From Bacteroidota bacterium (GTDB lineage Bacteria > Bacteroidota > Bacteroidia > Bacteroidales > JAAUTT01): 64,000 nt of DNA. The first letter of the stretch is position 1. Every line of letters begins with the position of its first letter. This document shows, piece after piece, positions 1 through 8,781 of this stretch. Location of the stretch: contig JAEYWD010000107.1 of the NCBI GenBank assembly GCA_023429135.1, positions 49,209 to 113,208 of the forward strand, in the 5' to 3' direction. Both the position numbers and the translations under genes were made by a program. The notes below the pieces were generated by a model. It searched no databases. It saw nothing but the letters and a program-made list of their open reading frames with translations, and was not told where the DNA came from.

Positions 1-777
1 CCTTACCATGGTTCTGGACATAGCTGGCGTAGGAAATACTGCTCCTGTTATCACTTTGCCCTTTTTGTGAACACGCTCAACAATTGCATTTACAAGCTTC
101 ACCACCTGATTCAGCCGAAATTGGTGCCAGTCTTTATCCGATGCTGGATCTTTACTTTCAAGTGGGTCTCGTCCCGATTGTTCCTTATAAAGCTTTCTGC
201 ATAAAGGGCAGTAGCAATAATCGAACTCAGGCATTTCATATGTCTGAACCAGGTTATATTTGGGCTGCAGTTCCTTTGGCAGGTAAATATCGCAATATCG
301 TACGTAATCAAGATGAACTCCCGAAAGGCCGGGAATATCGCACAAACTTTCGTAATCTTTAGCAATAGCTTCTTTCACCTCGTCGTGCGAAGGACAAAGC
401 CAACGGTAATAATCCACATAAGGCGGATGCGTGGCACACGACTCTCCCTTCCGGTTCACTGCATACCATTCAGGATTGGTTTTAACATATTGTCCACGAT
501 TCAGGGTCCAGCGCCATGCATGAAGTTCAACACCACTTTTTTGAGCAATACGTGAAGCTCTTGAATACATTTCGTTACTACCGGAGGATAGAAAACCTGT
601 TATTCCAGCTTTCCGGTATTTTTCAAAGAATGCTTGAATCTGCGCATCTGTCAGCTTTTCGTCGATACTGCACCATGCCCAGTTTTTAGGCAATGAAGGT
701 TTTATGGATGGCTTCCAGCCCGAACCAATAGCCAGTGCTGTTAAACCGGATACTTTAACAAAATCTCTGCGTTGCAT
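1..777 (-). CDS. Exported GHL10-like glycoside hydrolase (3' end outside window)
   Basis: The frame is open from an ATG at 777 down to base 1, so 259 residues are visible and the C-terminus lies outside the window. The N-terminus MQRRDFVKVSGLTALAIGSG is a twin-arginine (Tat) type signal. The mature part has a TIM-barrel look, with HAWRW near residue 91 and GVHLDYVRY near residue 160, the latter typical of the glycosyl-hydrolase-like family 10 (GHL10) catalytic strand. I infer a periplasmic or exported glycosidase of unknown substrate. It lies 15 bp downstream of the lactonase gene on the same strand, so the two may be cotranscribed. Family is fairly likely, substrate unknown. Confidence 0.72.
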   Translation of the reverse strand, partial: MQRRDFVKVSGLTALAIGSGWKPSIKPSLPKNWAWCSIDEKLTDAQIQAFFEKYRKAGITGFLSSGSNEMYSRASRIAQKSGVELHAWRWTLNRGQYVKTNPEWYAVNRKGESCATHPPYVDYYRWLCPSHDEVKEAIAKDYESLCDIPGLSGVHLDYVRYCDIYLPKELQPKYNLVQTYEMPEFDYCYCPLCRKLYKEQSGRDPLESKDPASDKDWHQFRLNQVVKLVNAIVERVHKKGKVITGAVFPTPAMSRTMVR

Positions 778-792
778 ATATTTAGTGAATTA

Positions 793-1926
793 TTAGTCGA
801 ACCTTACACAAACCGGCGTCGGAACTTTTATTTCAATGCCGGTATCGATCAACTTTCCTGTTGATGCTTCTATTTTAAAGGTGATGATGTTATCGGTATC
901 CTGATTTGCAACCAATAAAAAGGTTCCGGTAGGGTCAATAGCAAAGCTCCTTGGTGTGCGGCCTTTCACTGGCTGATGGCCCAGAATAGTAAGCATGCCG
1001 TTGTTTGCATCAATGGTATACATGGCAATATTATTGATTTCGCCGCGATTGCTTGCGTAAAGATACTTTCCGTCAGGCGTAATATGGATGTCGGCACACC
1101 CAGCTTTGCGGGTTTCATCTTTCGGAAGGGTTGTGATTTCCTGGAAACGGGTTAATGTCCCTGTTTGGGAATCGACATTACAAGCTTCTATGGTTCCATT
1201 TAATTCATTTACAACATAGGCCCATTTTCTGTTTTTATGAAATTCTATATGACGCGGACCTGCACCTGGCTTTGCTTTATATTCATTTACGCTATTCAAA
1301 GATGCGTTTGCTGTATCGAGCTTATATGTGATAATACGGTCGGTCCCCAGGTCGACTGCATAAACAAGATCGTTGCTGTTACCGGTGCGGATCATGTGGG
1401 CATGAGGCCCCTGCTGACGAGAATCCGGTCCGTTTCCACGGTGCTGAATTACTGAGGTTGCTTCTTTTAACGAGCCATCGTTATTTATGGGATACAAGGC
1501 AATATTACCGGTACCGTAATTGGCTGTCATCACAAATTTTCCGGATTTATCGATGCTCACATAGCATGGAGAATTCCCATGCGTTGAAACAGAATTTATC
1601 AACTGTGCTTTCTTTTTTACCCGATCGATGGAAAAGGCGCTCACCTGTCCTTCTCCCAGTTCGTTAACCGCATACAACCATTTTCCGTTGGGGTGAATGG
1701 CAACATACGACGGATTTTCGGTGCGCGGCGAAGTTAAAACATGCGTCAGAGCTCCGGTAGCTGGGTTCATTTCATAAATATAAAATCCTTCTGCTTTACC
1801 CTGTACATGAGGTTCAGTCCTGGTGTATGTCCCAATATATACCAGTAAGGGTTGAGGCTTCTGAATGATGGCAAACGAGGATAAAATCATAGCTAGCGGT
1901 AATAAATACAATGAAATCTTATTCAT
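793..1926 (-). CDS. Exported lactonase of the 7-bladed beta-propeller (6-phosphogluconolactonase-like) family
   Basis: The protein shows the repeated blade pattern of the YbhE/Pgl lactonase family: NPSYVAIHPNGKWLYAVNE, NSPCYVSIDKSGKFVMTANYG, GPRHIEFHKNRKWAYVVNEL and ITPDGKYLYASNRG. The family converts sugar lactones to acids. I chose the ATG at 1926 because it gives a clean signal peptide (MNKISLYLLPLAMILSSFA); an in-frame start at 1944 would add six residues before it. With a signal peptide the protein is probably periplasmic, so it need not act on cytosolic 6-phosphogluconolactone. It precedes the GHL10-like gene on the same strand. Confidence 0.85.
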   Translation of the reverse strand: MNKISLYLLPLAMILSSFAIIQKPQPLLVYIGTYTRTEPHVQGKAEGFYIYEMNPATGALTHVLTSPRTENPSYVAIHPNGKWLYAVNELGEGQVSAFSIDRVKKKAQLINSVSTHGNSPCYVSIDKSGKFVMTANYGTGNIALYPINNDGSLKEATSVIQHRGNGPDSRQQGPHAHMIRTGNSNDLVYAVDLGTDRIITYKLDTANASLNSVNEYKAKPGAGPRHIEFHKNRKWAYVVNELNGTIEACNVDSQTGTLTRFQEITTLPKDETRKAGCADIHITPDGKYLYASNRGEINNIAMYTIDANNGMLTILGHQPVKGRTPRSFAIDPTGTFLLVANQDTDNIITFKIEASTGKLIDTGIEIKVPTPVCVRFD

Positions 1927-2252
1927 GCTTATATATTTTAACAAGTATCCGATTGAAATCTATTTAAGAATAAATGAATAAATTTACTTACGGTGAGATC
2001 GCTTCGCTCATAAGTTCTCATTGCATTCGAAATGACCAGAGGGAAAAATCTCATATTATTTTACCATACAATAATGATACTTCAAACACTTTCAAATGAA
2101 AAATATATGCAAGTTAAAGAATTAAGTCTAATTGAAAGCATTACGTATTATTGTAAAAAATAAATTTCTTAAGTCTCCAGTAAGATTTAATTGTTTTAAT
2201 ATTGTTTTTAGTTACCGGCGTATTCAACTGGTAATTAAATAATAATTTGAAG
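1927..2252. other. Intergenic region with a degenerate REP-like repeat
   Basis: This 326-bp AT-rich gap separates two divergent genes and should hold both promoters, none of which I could place firmly. Bases 1991-2037 read like a degenerate copy of the dispersed repeat seen in many bacterial genomes, with the pattern GAGATCGCTTCGCTC followed by CATTCGAAATGACC. I see no open reading frame or stable RNA. Confidence 0.4.
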
Positions 2253-5200
2253 ATGCTTTCAGAAATATTTCATCCTTCAGTAAGTAAGTGGTTTGTTTCG
2301 CAGTTTGGAACTCCCACAGAGGTACAAACAAGGGCATGGCCTGCCATTATAGAGCATGAATATACTTTGATTGCTGCTCCAACCGGATCGGGAAAAACCC
2401 TGGCTGCTTTTCTTGTAGCAATTAACGATCTTGTAAAACAACATATTTCGGGAACTTTAGCCTGGCAAACGCAGGTTGTTTATGTTTCGCCGCTAAAAGC
2501 TCTTGGAAACGATATTGAAAGAAACCTGCGCGAACCACTCGATGGTATCACCAGAGAACTTGAAAAACTCGGATACAAAGATTCCAAAATTAAAGTTGCC
2601 GTTCGTACGGGCGATACAACACCAGCAGAACGATCGTCGATGGTACGCACTCCCCCGCATATTATGGTTACCACGCCCGAATCGCTGTACCTCTTGTTGA
2701 CTTCCGATAGCGGAAGGAAAATGCTTGGCAGTGTAAAAACGGTTATCATCGACGAAATCCACGCTATGGCCGATGATAAGCGGGGTTCGCACCTCTCCCT
2801 TTCATTGGAACGGCTCGAAAACATTACTTCAGAACCCCTCAAAAGAATAGGGCTGTCGGCAACCCAAAAACCCATTGAGCTGGTAGCCGATTTTCTGAAA
2901 GGTAACCGTCCGGGAGCAACCTGTAAAATAATTAATAACCTGCAAGCCAGAAAGTATGACCTGGGAATGATTTTGCCCGATTCGCCGCTTTCGCCGGTTA
3001 TGTCGAACGAAGTGTGGACCGAGTTACACCAAAAGCTCGTGAATCTTATTAAGGAACATAAAACAACCCTGATATTTGTAAACACCCGTCGGTTAGCCGA
3101 GCGGCTTACCCACAGTCTGGATCCCTTTCTAGAAAAGAATACCATTACCGCACATCACGGAAGTATGTCGAAAAAACACAGGGAAACAGCAGAGCAACGG
3201 CTAAAACACGGTGAACTGAAAGCGCTTGTGGCTACTGCATCGCTTGAACTAGGAATTGACATAGGCTCGGTAGATCTGGTGATACAAATAAGTTCACCCA
3301 GAAGTATTTCGGCATTTATACAGCGGCTCGGCCGATCGCGGCATTATGTAAACGGAGTTCCCAAAGGTCGTATCATTCCGCTTACCCTGAACGACCTGAT
3401 TGAATGTACTGCCTTACTCCAAAAAGTGAAACAGGGCGAGCTCGACACGCTGCATATTCCCGAGAAACCATCGGATGTGCTTGCACAGCAAATTGTGGCC
3501 GAAGTTTCGTGTGCCGATTACCATGTTAAGGAGCTTTACAATATTTACAGAAAAGCGTTTCCTTTCAGGAATCTTTCAATTGAAGAGTTTACAGAAATTA
3601 CAGAAACCCTTTCGAAAGGATACACTACCCGCAAAGGGCGAGGTGGCGCTTATGTTTATCTCGATAAAATCAATCACACAATTAAACCCCGAAGAGCTGC
3701 CAGGCTAACGGCACTGGTTAACGGCGGCACCATTCCCGACAGCTTCGACTTTGATGTTATTCTTGAGCCGCAAAATACCGTAGTAGGAACGGTTCACGAA
3801 GACTTTGCCACCGAAAGCCTGCCAGGAGATGTGTTTCAGCTTGGCAACAGCTCCTGGAAAATTAAAAAAATTGAGAACGGCAAAATCCGGGTAGAAGACG
3901 CCCATGGGCAACCTCCCGATATGCCTTTCTGGATAGCCGAAGCTCCTGGCCGAACCAGGGAGCTCTCCGATGCCGTTTCCGAAATTATTCATGAAGTTGC
4001 AGAGAATGTATCGACCAACGAGGCTTCCATTGAAAACGAAATCAACCGGGTGATGGAGATTTATCATCTGGAATATATTGCAGCCGAGCAGTTGGTAAAA
4101 TACCTGGCATACACCAAGGCAGCCTTTGGAGAACTACCTTCGGAAGATACTGTGATCCTTGAACGTTTTTTCGACCAGGCAGGCGATACGCATCTGGTAC
4201 TGCATTCGGTATTCGGAACGCGGGTGAACAAAGCGTGGGGATTGGCATTGCGAAAACGTTTCTGCCGGAAATTTAACTTTGAATTGCAAGCCGCAGCAAA
4301 CGAGAATGCAATTGTGCTTTCATTAGGGCCAACCCACAGTTTCCCATTGGAAGAAGTGTTTTCATATCTTAGTCCTGACAATGTAAGAGAAATTCTGGTT
4401 CAGGCGCTACTTGACTCACCGGTTTTTGGTGTCCGATGGAGATGGAACGCTTCTACAGCACTAGCCATCACCAAACGAAGCGGCGGAAAACGTGTGGCTC
4501 CCCAATTACAACGGATGCAGTCGGAAGATTTGATATCGCTGATTTTTCCCGATCAACTTACCTGTCCCGAAAATCTTGAAGGCGACCGTGAAGTTCCCGA
4601 CCATCCGCTTGTAAATCAAACCATTTACGATTGCCTGCACGAAGCTATGGACATTGACTTGCTGGAAGAAATTCTTACTAAAATAAAGGCTAAAGAAATA
4701 AAAACCATCGCAGCCGATTTACGCGAGCCCTCACCAATGGCCCAGGAGGTGCTGGTTGCTCAGCCCTATGCTTTTCTTGACAATGCACCTCTGGAGGAAC
4801 GGCGGGTCCATGCCGTTTATTCGCGTCGCTGGACAGGATTGGAAGATGCCTCGGCAATGGCTCAGTTGGATCCGGTCGCCATTCAAAAAGTTAAGGATGA
4901 AGTTTGGCCGAGAGTTCGCAATGCCGACGAACTTTATGAAGCCTTGATGGTGAGTGGCTTTCTTACAGAAAATGAAATCAGCCGGAAGAATGATTTAGCC
5001 AGCTATCAGAGCTTTTTAACCGAACTTATAAACGAAAGCAGAGCTGCCAAAATCCGGGTTCCTGGCGTTGATTCTTATTTCTGGCTTGCCGTAGAACGCC
5101 TACCCGAGTTTCAGAAGGTTTTTCCGGAAGGAATCCAGGAACCCAAAATTCCCGTTCCTGTTGAAATTTCGAAAGCTTCGGAAAAGATTCAAAACCCTCT

Positions 5201-6569
5201 GCTGGAGATGGTAAGGAGCAGATTGGATATTTCAGGTCCAGTTAGCACGCAGGAGCTTTTGGATATTTTACCGGTAAAAACATCGGAAATGGAGCAGGCT
5301 CTGTTAGCTTTGGAAGCCGAAGGTTTTGTATTCAGAGGACATTTTACCTCGCCAATAGCCGACGAATGGTGCGAAAGAAGGCTATTGGCCCGTATTCACC
5401 GGTACACCATCGACAAACTTCGCAGCGAAATAAAACCGGTTTCTCCGTCGGAGTTTATGCACTATCTGTTCCATTGGCAGCATGTGATCTCCAAAGATCA
5501 ACCGGAATTATACCATCAGCTCCGCAAAGTTCTCGATCAACTCGAAGGTTACGAAGCCCAATCGGTAGCCTGGGAGGGCGATATTCTTCCCTTAAGGGTG
5601 AAATCGTACTCGTACACAGCTCTAGATCTGCTGTTAATGACCGGCGAATATGTCTGGGGACGATTCAGGAATGGGAAGCATGATTCACAGCAACTTTCAT
5701 CGGTACCTATACGAACCACACCTGTAACGTTTATTAAAAGAGAGAATCTTAAATTCCATCTCTCTCAATTTGAGAATCCAGCAGACGAACTATCTGTTTA
5801 TGCTAAAACTATTCTGAAAATATTACAAACTTCGGGTGCACTTTTCTTTTTTCAACTCGAAGAAAGATCCAAACTACTGAAGAGCCAGGTGGAAGACGCC
5901 CTAACAGAGCTTATATCGGTTGGGTTGGTAACATCCGACAGTTTCACAGGACTCCGTACCCTTTTGATTCCCGATAAATATTATACCGAAAAACGTAAAT
6001 CCGGCAAGATAATCTTCAATCTGCAGCAAGCCGGACGCTGGTGGCTTATTAATTCAGGCGAAGAGTTGCAGGAACAGAACTCCGATGAATACCTGGAATC
6101 TATTGCCAATATGCTTCTTAAAAGATTTGGTATTGTTTTCAGAAAACTGGTTGAAAAAGAAAAACTTCTGTTTGCGTGGTACGATCTTCTGAAAATATAC
6201 CGAAAAATGGAAGCTCGCGGAATAATTCGCGGAGGTCGTTTTGTGGAAGGCTTTGGTGGCGAGCAATATGCATTACCGGAGGCTGTTTCGGCACTGAGAA
6301 GTCTGAAAAAAGAAGAACCTAAAGAGAGTTATGTAACTATTAGCGCTGCCGATCCACTGAATTTAACAGGTTTTATAACTCCCGGAAAAAGAATTCCATC
6401 TTTCTACGGAAACAGAATTTTATACCTCAACGGCACGCCAGTAGCCTGCAAAGAAGGGAAAGAGATTACTTTCATGAACGAAACAGATCCGGAAACAGAA
6501 TGGAACCTGAAGAAAACTCTGCTTCACCGGGAAGTACAACCCGAATTGAGACCTTATCTTACCCTATAA
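2253..6569 (+). CDS. Lhr-type large DEAD/DEAH-box helicase
   Basis: A 1438-residue superfamily 2 helicase. Visible motifs are Walker A (APTGSGKT, about residue 42), RTGDTTPAER, the Walker B box DEIH (about 167), SAT (about 202) and the motif VI region QRLGRSRH in the second RecA domain. These are followed by a long C-terminal half with winged-helix and Lhr-core regions, and the length matches the bacterial Lhr family. Lhr proteins are ATP-dependent 3'-5' nucleic acid translocases linked to DNA repair. The start was placed at the ATG at 2253; a TTG two codons earlier is in frame. It is monocistronic in appearance, convergent with the following methyltransferase gene. Confidence 0.93.
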   Translation: MLSEIFHPSVSKWFVSQFGTPTEVQTRAWPAIIEHEYTLIAAPTGSGKTLAAFLVAINDLVKQHISGTLAWQTQVVYVSPLKALGNDIERNLREPLDGITRELEKLGYKDSKIKVAVRTGDTTPAERSSMVRTPPHIMVTTPESLYLLLTSDSGRKMLGSVKTVIIDEIHAMADDKRGSHLSLSLERLENITSEPLKRIGLSATQKPIELVADFLKGNRPGATCKIINNLQARKYDLGMILPDSPLSPVMSNEVWTELHQKLVNLIKEHKTTLIFVNTRRLAERLTHSLDPFLEKNTITAHHGSMSKKHRETAEQRLKHGELKALVATASLELGIDIGSVDLVIQISSPRSISAFIQRLGRSRHYVNGVPKGRIIPLTLNDLIECTALLQKVKQGELDTLHIPEKPSDVLAQQIVAEVSCADYHVKELYNIYRKAFPFRNLSIEEFTEITETLSKGYTTRKGRGGAYVYLDKINHTIKPRRAARLTALVNGGTIPDSFDFDVILEPQNTVVGTVHEDFATESLPGDVFQLGNSSWKIKKIENGKIRVEDAHGQPPDMPFWIAEAPGRTRELSDAVSEIIHEVAENVSTNEASIENEINRVMEIYHLEYIAAEQLVKYLAYTKAAFGELPSEDTVILERFFDQAGDTHLVLHSVFGTRVNKAWGLALRKRFCRKFNFELQAAANENAIVLSLGPTHSFPLEEVFSYLSPDNVREILVQALLDSPVFGVRWRWNASTALAITKRSGGKRVAPQLQRMQSEDLISLIFPDQLTCPENLEGDREVPDHPLVNQTIYDCLHEAMDIDLLEEILTKIKAKEIKTIAADLREPSPMAQEVLVAQPYAFLDNAPLEERRVHAVYSRRWTGLEDASAMAQLDPVAIQKVKDEVWPRVRNADELYEALMVSGFLTENEISRKNDLASYQSFLTELINESRAAKIRVPGVDSYFWLAVERLPEFQKVFPEGIQEPKIPVPVEISKASEKIQNPLLEMVRSRLDISGPVSTQELLDILPVKTSEMEQALLALEAEGFVFRGHFTSPIADEWCERRLLARIHRYTIDKLRSEIKPVSPSEFMHYLFHWQHVISKDQPELYHQLRKVLDQLEGYEAQSVAWEGDILPLRVKSYSYTALDLLLMTGEYVWGRFRNGKHDSQQLSSVPIRTTPVTFIKRENLKFHLSQFENPADELSVYAKTILKILQTSGALFFFQLEERSKLLKSQVEDALTELISVGLVTSDSFTGLRTLLIPDKYYTEKRKSGKIIFNLQQAGRWWLINSGEELQEQNSDEYLESIANMLLKRFGIVFRKLVEKEKLLFAWYDLLKIYRKMEARGIIRGGRFVEGFGGEQYALPEAVSALRSLKKEEPKESYVTISAADPLNLTGFITPGKRIPSFYGNRILYLNGTPVACKEGKEITFMNETDPETEWNLKKTLLHREVQPELRPYLTL

Positions 6570-6620
6570 CCCACGGGCTTGCGCGTTTTTGCAACGCATA
6601 CAAATTTTTCGGCTCGCGGA

Positions 6621-7535
6621 TTAAATTGTCGAAATCTTTGTAAACGAAAAGTCTTCGTTAATCCTGTTGGTAAAGGTTTTAAACTTATCCTTGGGTAAAT
6701 GAGCTTCGATAAAAGGTAAGCCAGGGGCATAGTAAAAAGCTCCCGGTACTTTGAGCGAATTCAAAATTTCCATGTATTTGCGGGCATAAAGAATATACTC
6801 GCCATCCTTACGGTAGTGATGATTGGTGAAATGAAGTGCAAACGACAAATTGGATATGATAGTCCCCCACGAGTGCGGTAGAAATTCAAAGTCGAGCCAG
6901 TCAACACGAAAGTATTTTTCATCTCCGATGCAAAGCCTGTCAAGACCGTAGGCTTCAATCCCCTTGCTGCGAAGATACCGAACCAAAGTAGCATTTTTAC
7001 CGCATCCGATATCGAGTACCGGTTCCACAAGTGTGTCAAGGCTAATATTGAACAGTTTTATCTGAAATTCTGCGGAATATTCTGAACAGGCAACTTCAGG
7101 GGTGAACTCCGATTCAGGATCATTAACATCTTTAATAAAACTGTTTGTTTGACTTAACCAATTGGAGAGCCTGTTCAAATGGGATTTTTGAAGCGAATCA
7201 AAATCAATTTCGTCTGATTTTATTTCCTCAACTATTTCTTCCCAAAGAATTTTATAAAGGTTTTGCAGTTCGGCGACTTTATCCTTACGTGTATCGATAA
7301 ACTGGTTGTTGTAACAGAAAGTTGTTAAAGCCCTTTCGGTCATAAGATCAACCCATTTTGCCGATTGATTTTCGCTCTCCATGCGAAGAAGATCCGCTTT
7401 GTAATTTCGAATTACATTCCTGGTTTCTTCGAGAAAATGACTGTGAAAATCGAGGTTCTTGTAAAACAAGTTTAACCTGGAGTTAGCAGTAAATTGATTT
7501 AATATACTATCAGTTAAAATTTCGTCTATCGACAT
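6621..7535 (-). CDS. Class I SAM-dependent methyltransferase, uncharacterised
   Basis: The second half carries a class I methyltransferase core: motif I is VLDIGCGKNATLVRYL (about residues 173-188), followed by GIEAYGLDR as the acidic strand-2 region and later FYYAPGLPF. The first 160 residues are helical and I do not recognise them. The substrate is unknown. The gene stands alone, convergent with the Lhr helicase and separated from its upstream neighbour by an AT-rich gap. Confidence 0.7.
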   Translation of the reverse strand: MSIDEILTDSILNQFTANSRLNLFYKNLDFHSHFLEETRNVIRNYKADLLRMESENQSAKWVDLMTERALTTFCYNNQFIDTRKDKVAELQNLYKILWEEIVEEIKSDEIDFDSLQKSHLNRLSNWLSQTNSFIKDVNDPESEFTPEVACSEYSAEFQIKLFNISLDTLVEPVLDIGCGKNATLVRYLRSKGIEAYGLDRLCIGDEKYFRVDWLDFEFLPHSWGTIISNLSFALHFTNHHYRKDGEYILYARKYMEILNSLKVPGAFYYAPGLPFIEAHLPKDKFKTFTNRINEDFSFTKISTI

Positions 7536-7716
7536 CTTTTTTTAGTAGTATTAAACAAAAAATACCGTGCGATTAAAACCGCTTGTATATAAAACAAGAT
7601 AGTAGCATTTTATGCGAATATACTAAAATATTTATTTAAAAGTCAAGTAACCAAAACTAAATCCTAACTGATATAATAGATTATCAGATTATTATAAGAA
7701 AAAATAAATTGATTCA

Positions 7717-7896
7717 TTAGTGGTAAATGCAAACAGCTTTGTTCGAAGGCAATAAATAAAACCTAACAGGTTGACCAATATATTTTTCTTTTTTAATCCT
7801 TATTGCATCTTCAGAACCCTTGCACAAACAATATACACCCTTTGGAGATTTAATAAGCAACTCATCAAATAACTCTCTCAAAATTCCTGTTTCCAT
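7717..7896 (-). CDS. Small hypothetical protein
   Basis: A 59-residue frame from the ATG at 7896 (METGILRELFDELLIKSPKG to VCIYH). A TTG three codons upstream is the only alternative. It is positively charged in its centre with two cysteines (CLC). I recognise no family. Its base composition is like the surrounding AT-rich gap, so it may be a chance frame. Confidence 0.3.
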   Translation of the reverse strand: METGILRELFDELLIKSPKGVYCLCKGSEDAIRIKKEKYIGQPVRFYLLPSNKAVCIYH

Positions 7897-8156
7897 ATGA
7901 CTCAAAGATTTAATTCATTTAACCATTGCAAGGTTTGTGCCACAACAATTATCTATCTGGTATTTATTATGTTAATGAAATGTAAAATCAAAACCTTTCT
8001 AATATTTTGATTATTTTGATACCAAAAAAGCAACAGTTGTGCGATTACGAACACACAGCTACCTACCCCCTTTGACGAACAAAGCTTAAATATAATTGTT
8101 TTGACTGCAAATAAATGAATTAGCCTTATACTGATAAAAATTAAAAATTTAGAGCT

Positions 8157-8738
8157 ATGTCGTACACATTAGAAATTGGCAACAAAGCACCCGATTTCAG
8201 GCTGCTTGCCACCGATGGCCAAACTTACAGCTTAAAGGATTTTGAAAATTACAATTACTTGGTGATTTTCTTCACATGTAATCATTGTCCTTACGTGATA
8301 GGCTCAGACGAAATTACTCGTCAAACTGCTCTGAAGTACGAAGTTAATGGAGTTAAATTTGTTGGGATAAACTCGAACAGTGCAAATACTTATGAAGAGG
8401 ATAGTTATGAAAACATGGTTGTTCGAATGAATTCCTACAAATTCCCGTGGATATACCTTCACGACTCAAAGCAGGAAATTGCAAGGAAATATGGTGCTCT
8501 AAGAACACCTCATTTCTTTGTTTTCGACCAGAAACGCGAATTGGTTTACACTGGCCGCGGAGTAGACCACCCCAGAGACACCGAAAAAATGACGGTAAAC
8601 GATTTGGATAATGCGCTGAATGAATTAATCTCCGGAAAGAAAATCACTGTCCCAGTAACAAACCCAATTGGTTGTAATGTAAAATGGGAAGGAAAGGATA
8701 AACACTGGATGCCTGCAGAGGCTTGCGATTTGGTGTAA
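8157..8738 (+). CDS. Thioredoxin-fold redoxin (AhpC/TSA-like)
   Basis: A 193-residue thioredoxin-fold protein with the motif TCNHCPYV near residues 39-46, an N-terminal ApDFrL segment and the cis-proline region LRTPHFFVF. The C-x-x-C-P motif is that of the subgroup of redoxins annotated as thioredoxin family proteins rather than classic peroxiredoxins. There is no signal peptide, so it should act on thiols in the cytosol. Gene is solitary and ends in a strong hairpin shared with the convergent M56 gene. Confidence 0.85.
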   Translation: MSYTLEIGNKAPDFRLLATDGQTYSLKDFENYNYLVIFFTCNHCPYVIGSDEITRQTALKYEVNGVKFVGINSNSANTYEEDSYENMVVRMNSYKFPWIYLHDSKQEIARKYGALRTPHFFVFDQKRELVYTGRGVDHPRDTEKMTVNDLDNALNELISGKKITVPVTNPIGCNVKWEGKDKHWMPAEACDLV

Positions 8739-8741
8739 ATT

Positions 8742-8772
8742 AAAAAGCGAAGGCGTTTACCTTCGCTTTTTT
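8742..8772. terminator. Bidirectional intrinsic terminator
   Basis: A 12-bp perfect stem AAAAAGCGAAGG / CCTTCGCTTTTT with a 6-base loop lies between convergent stop codons. Its A-tract and T-tract let it work on both strands. Confidence 0.85.
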
Positions 8773-8781
8773 AATATTAGT

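Noticed and set aside
84..362. Plus-strand ORF at the left end
   Set aside because: The minus-strand frame is open throughout and encodes a recognisable GHL10-like protein with a Tat signal.
2480..3145. Long minus-strand open frame inside the Lhr helicase gene
   Set aside because: It lies wholly opposite strongly conserved helicase motifs and encodes no recognisable protein.
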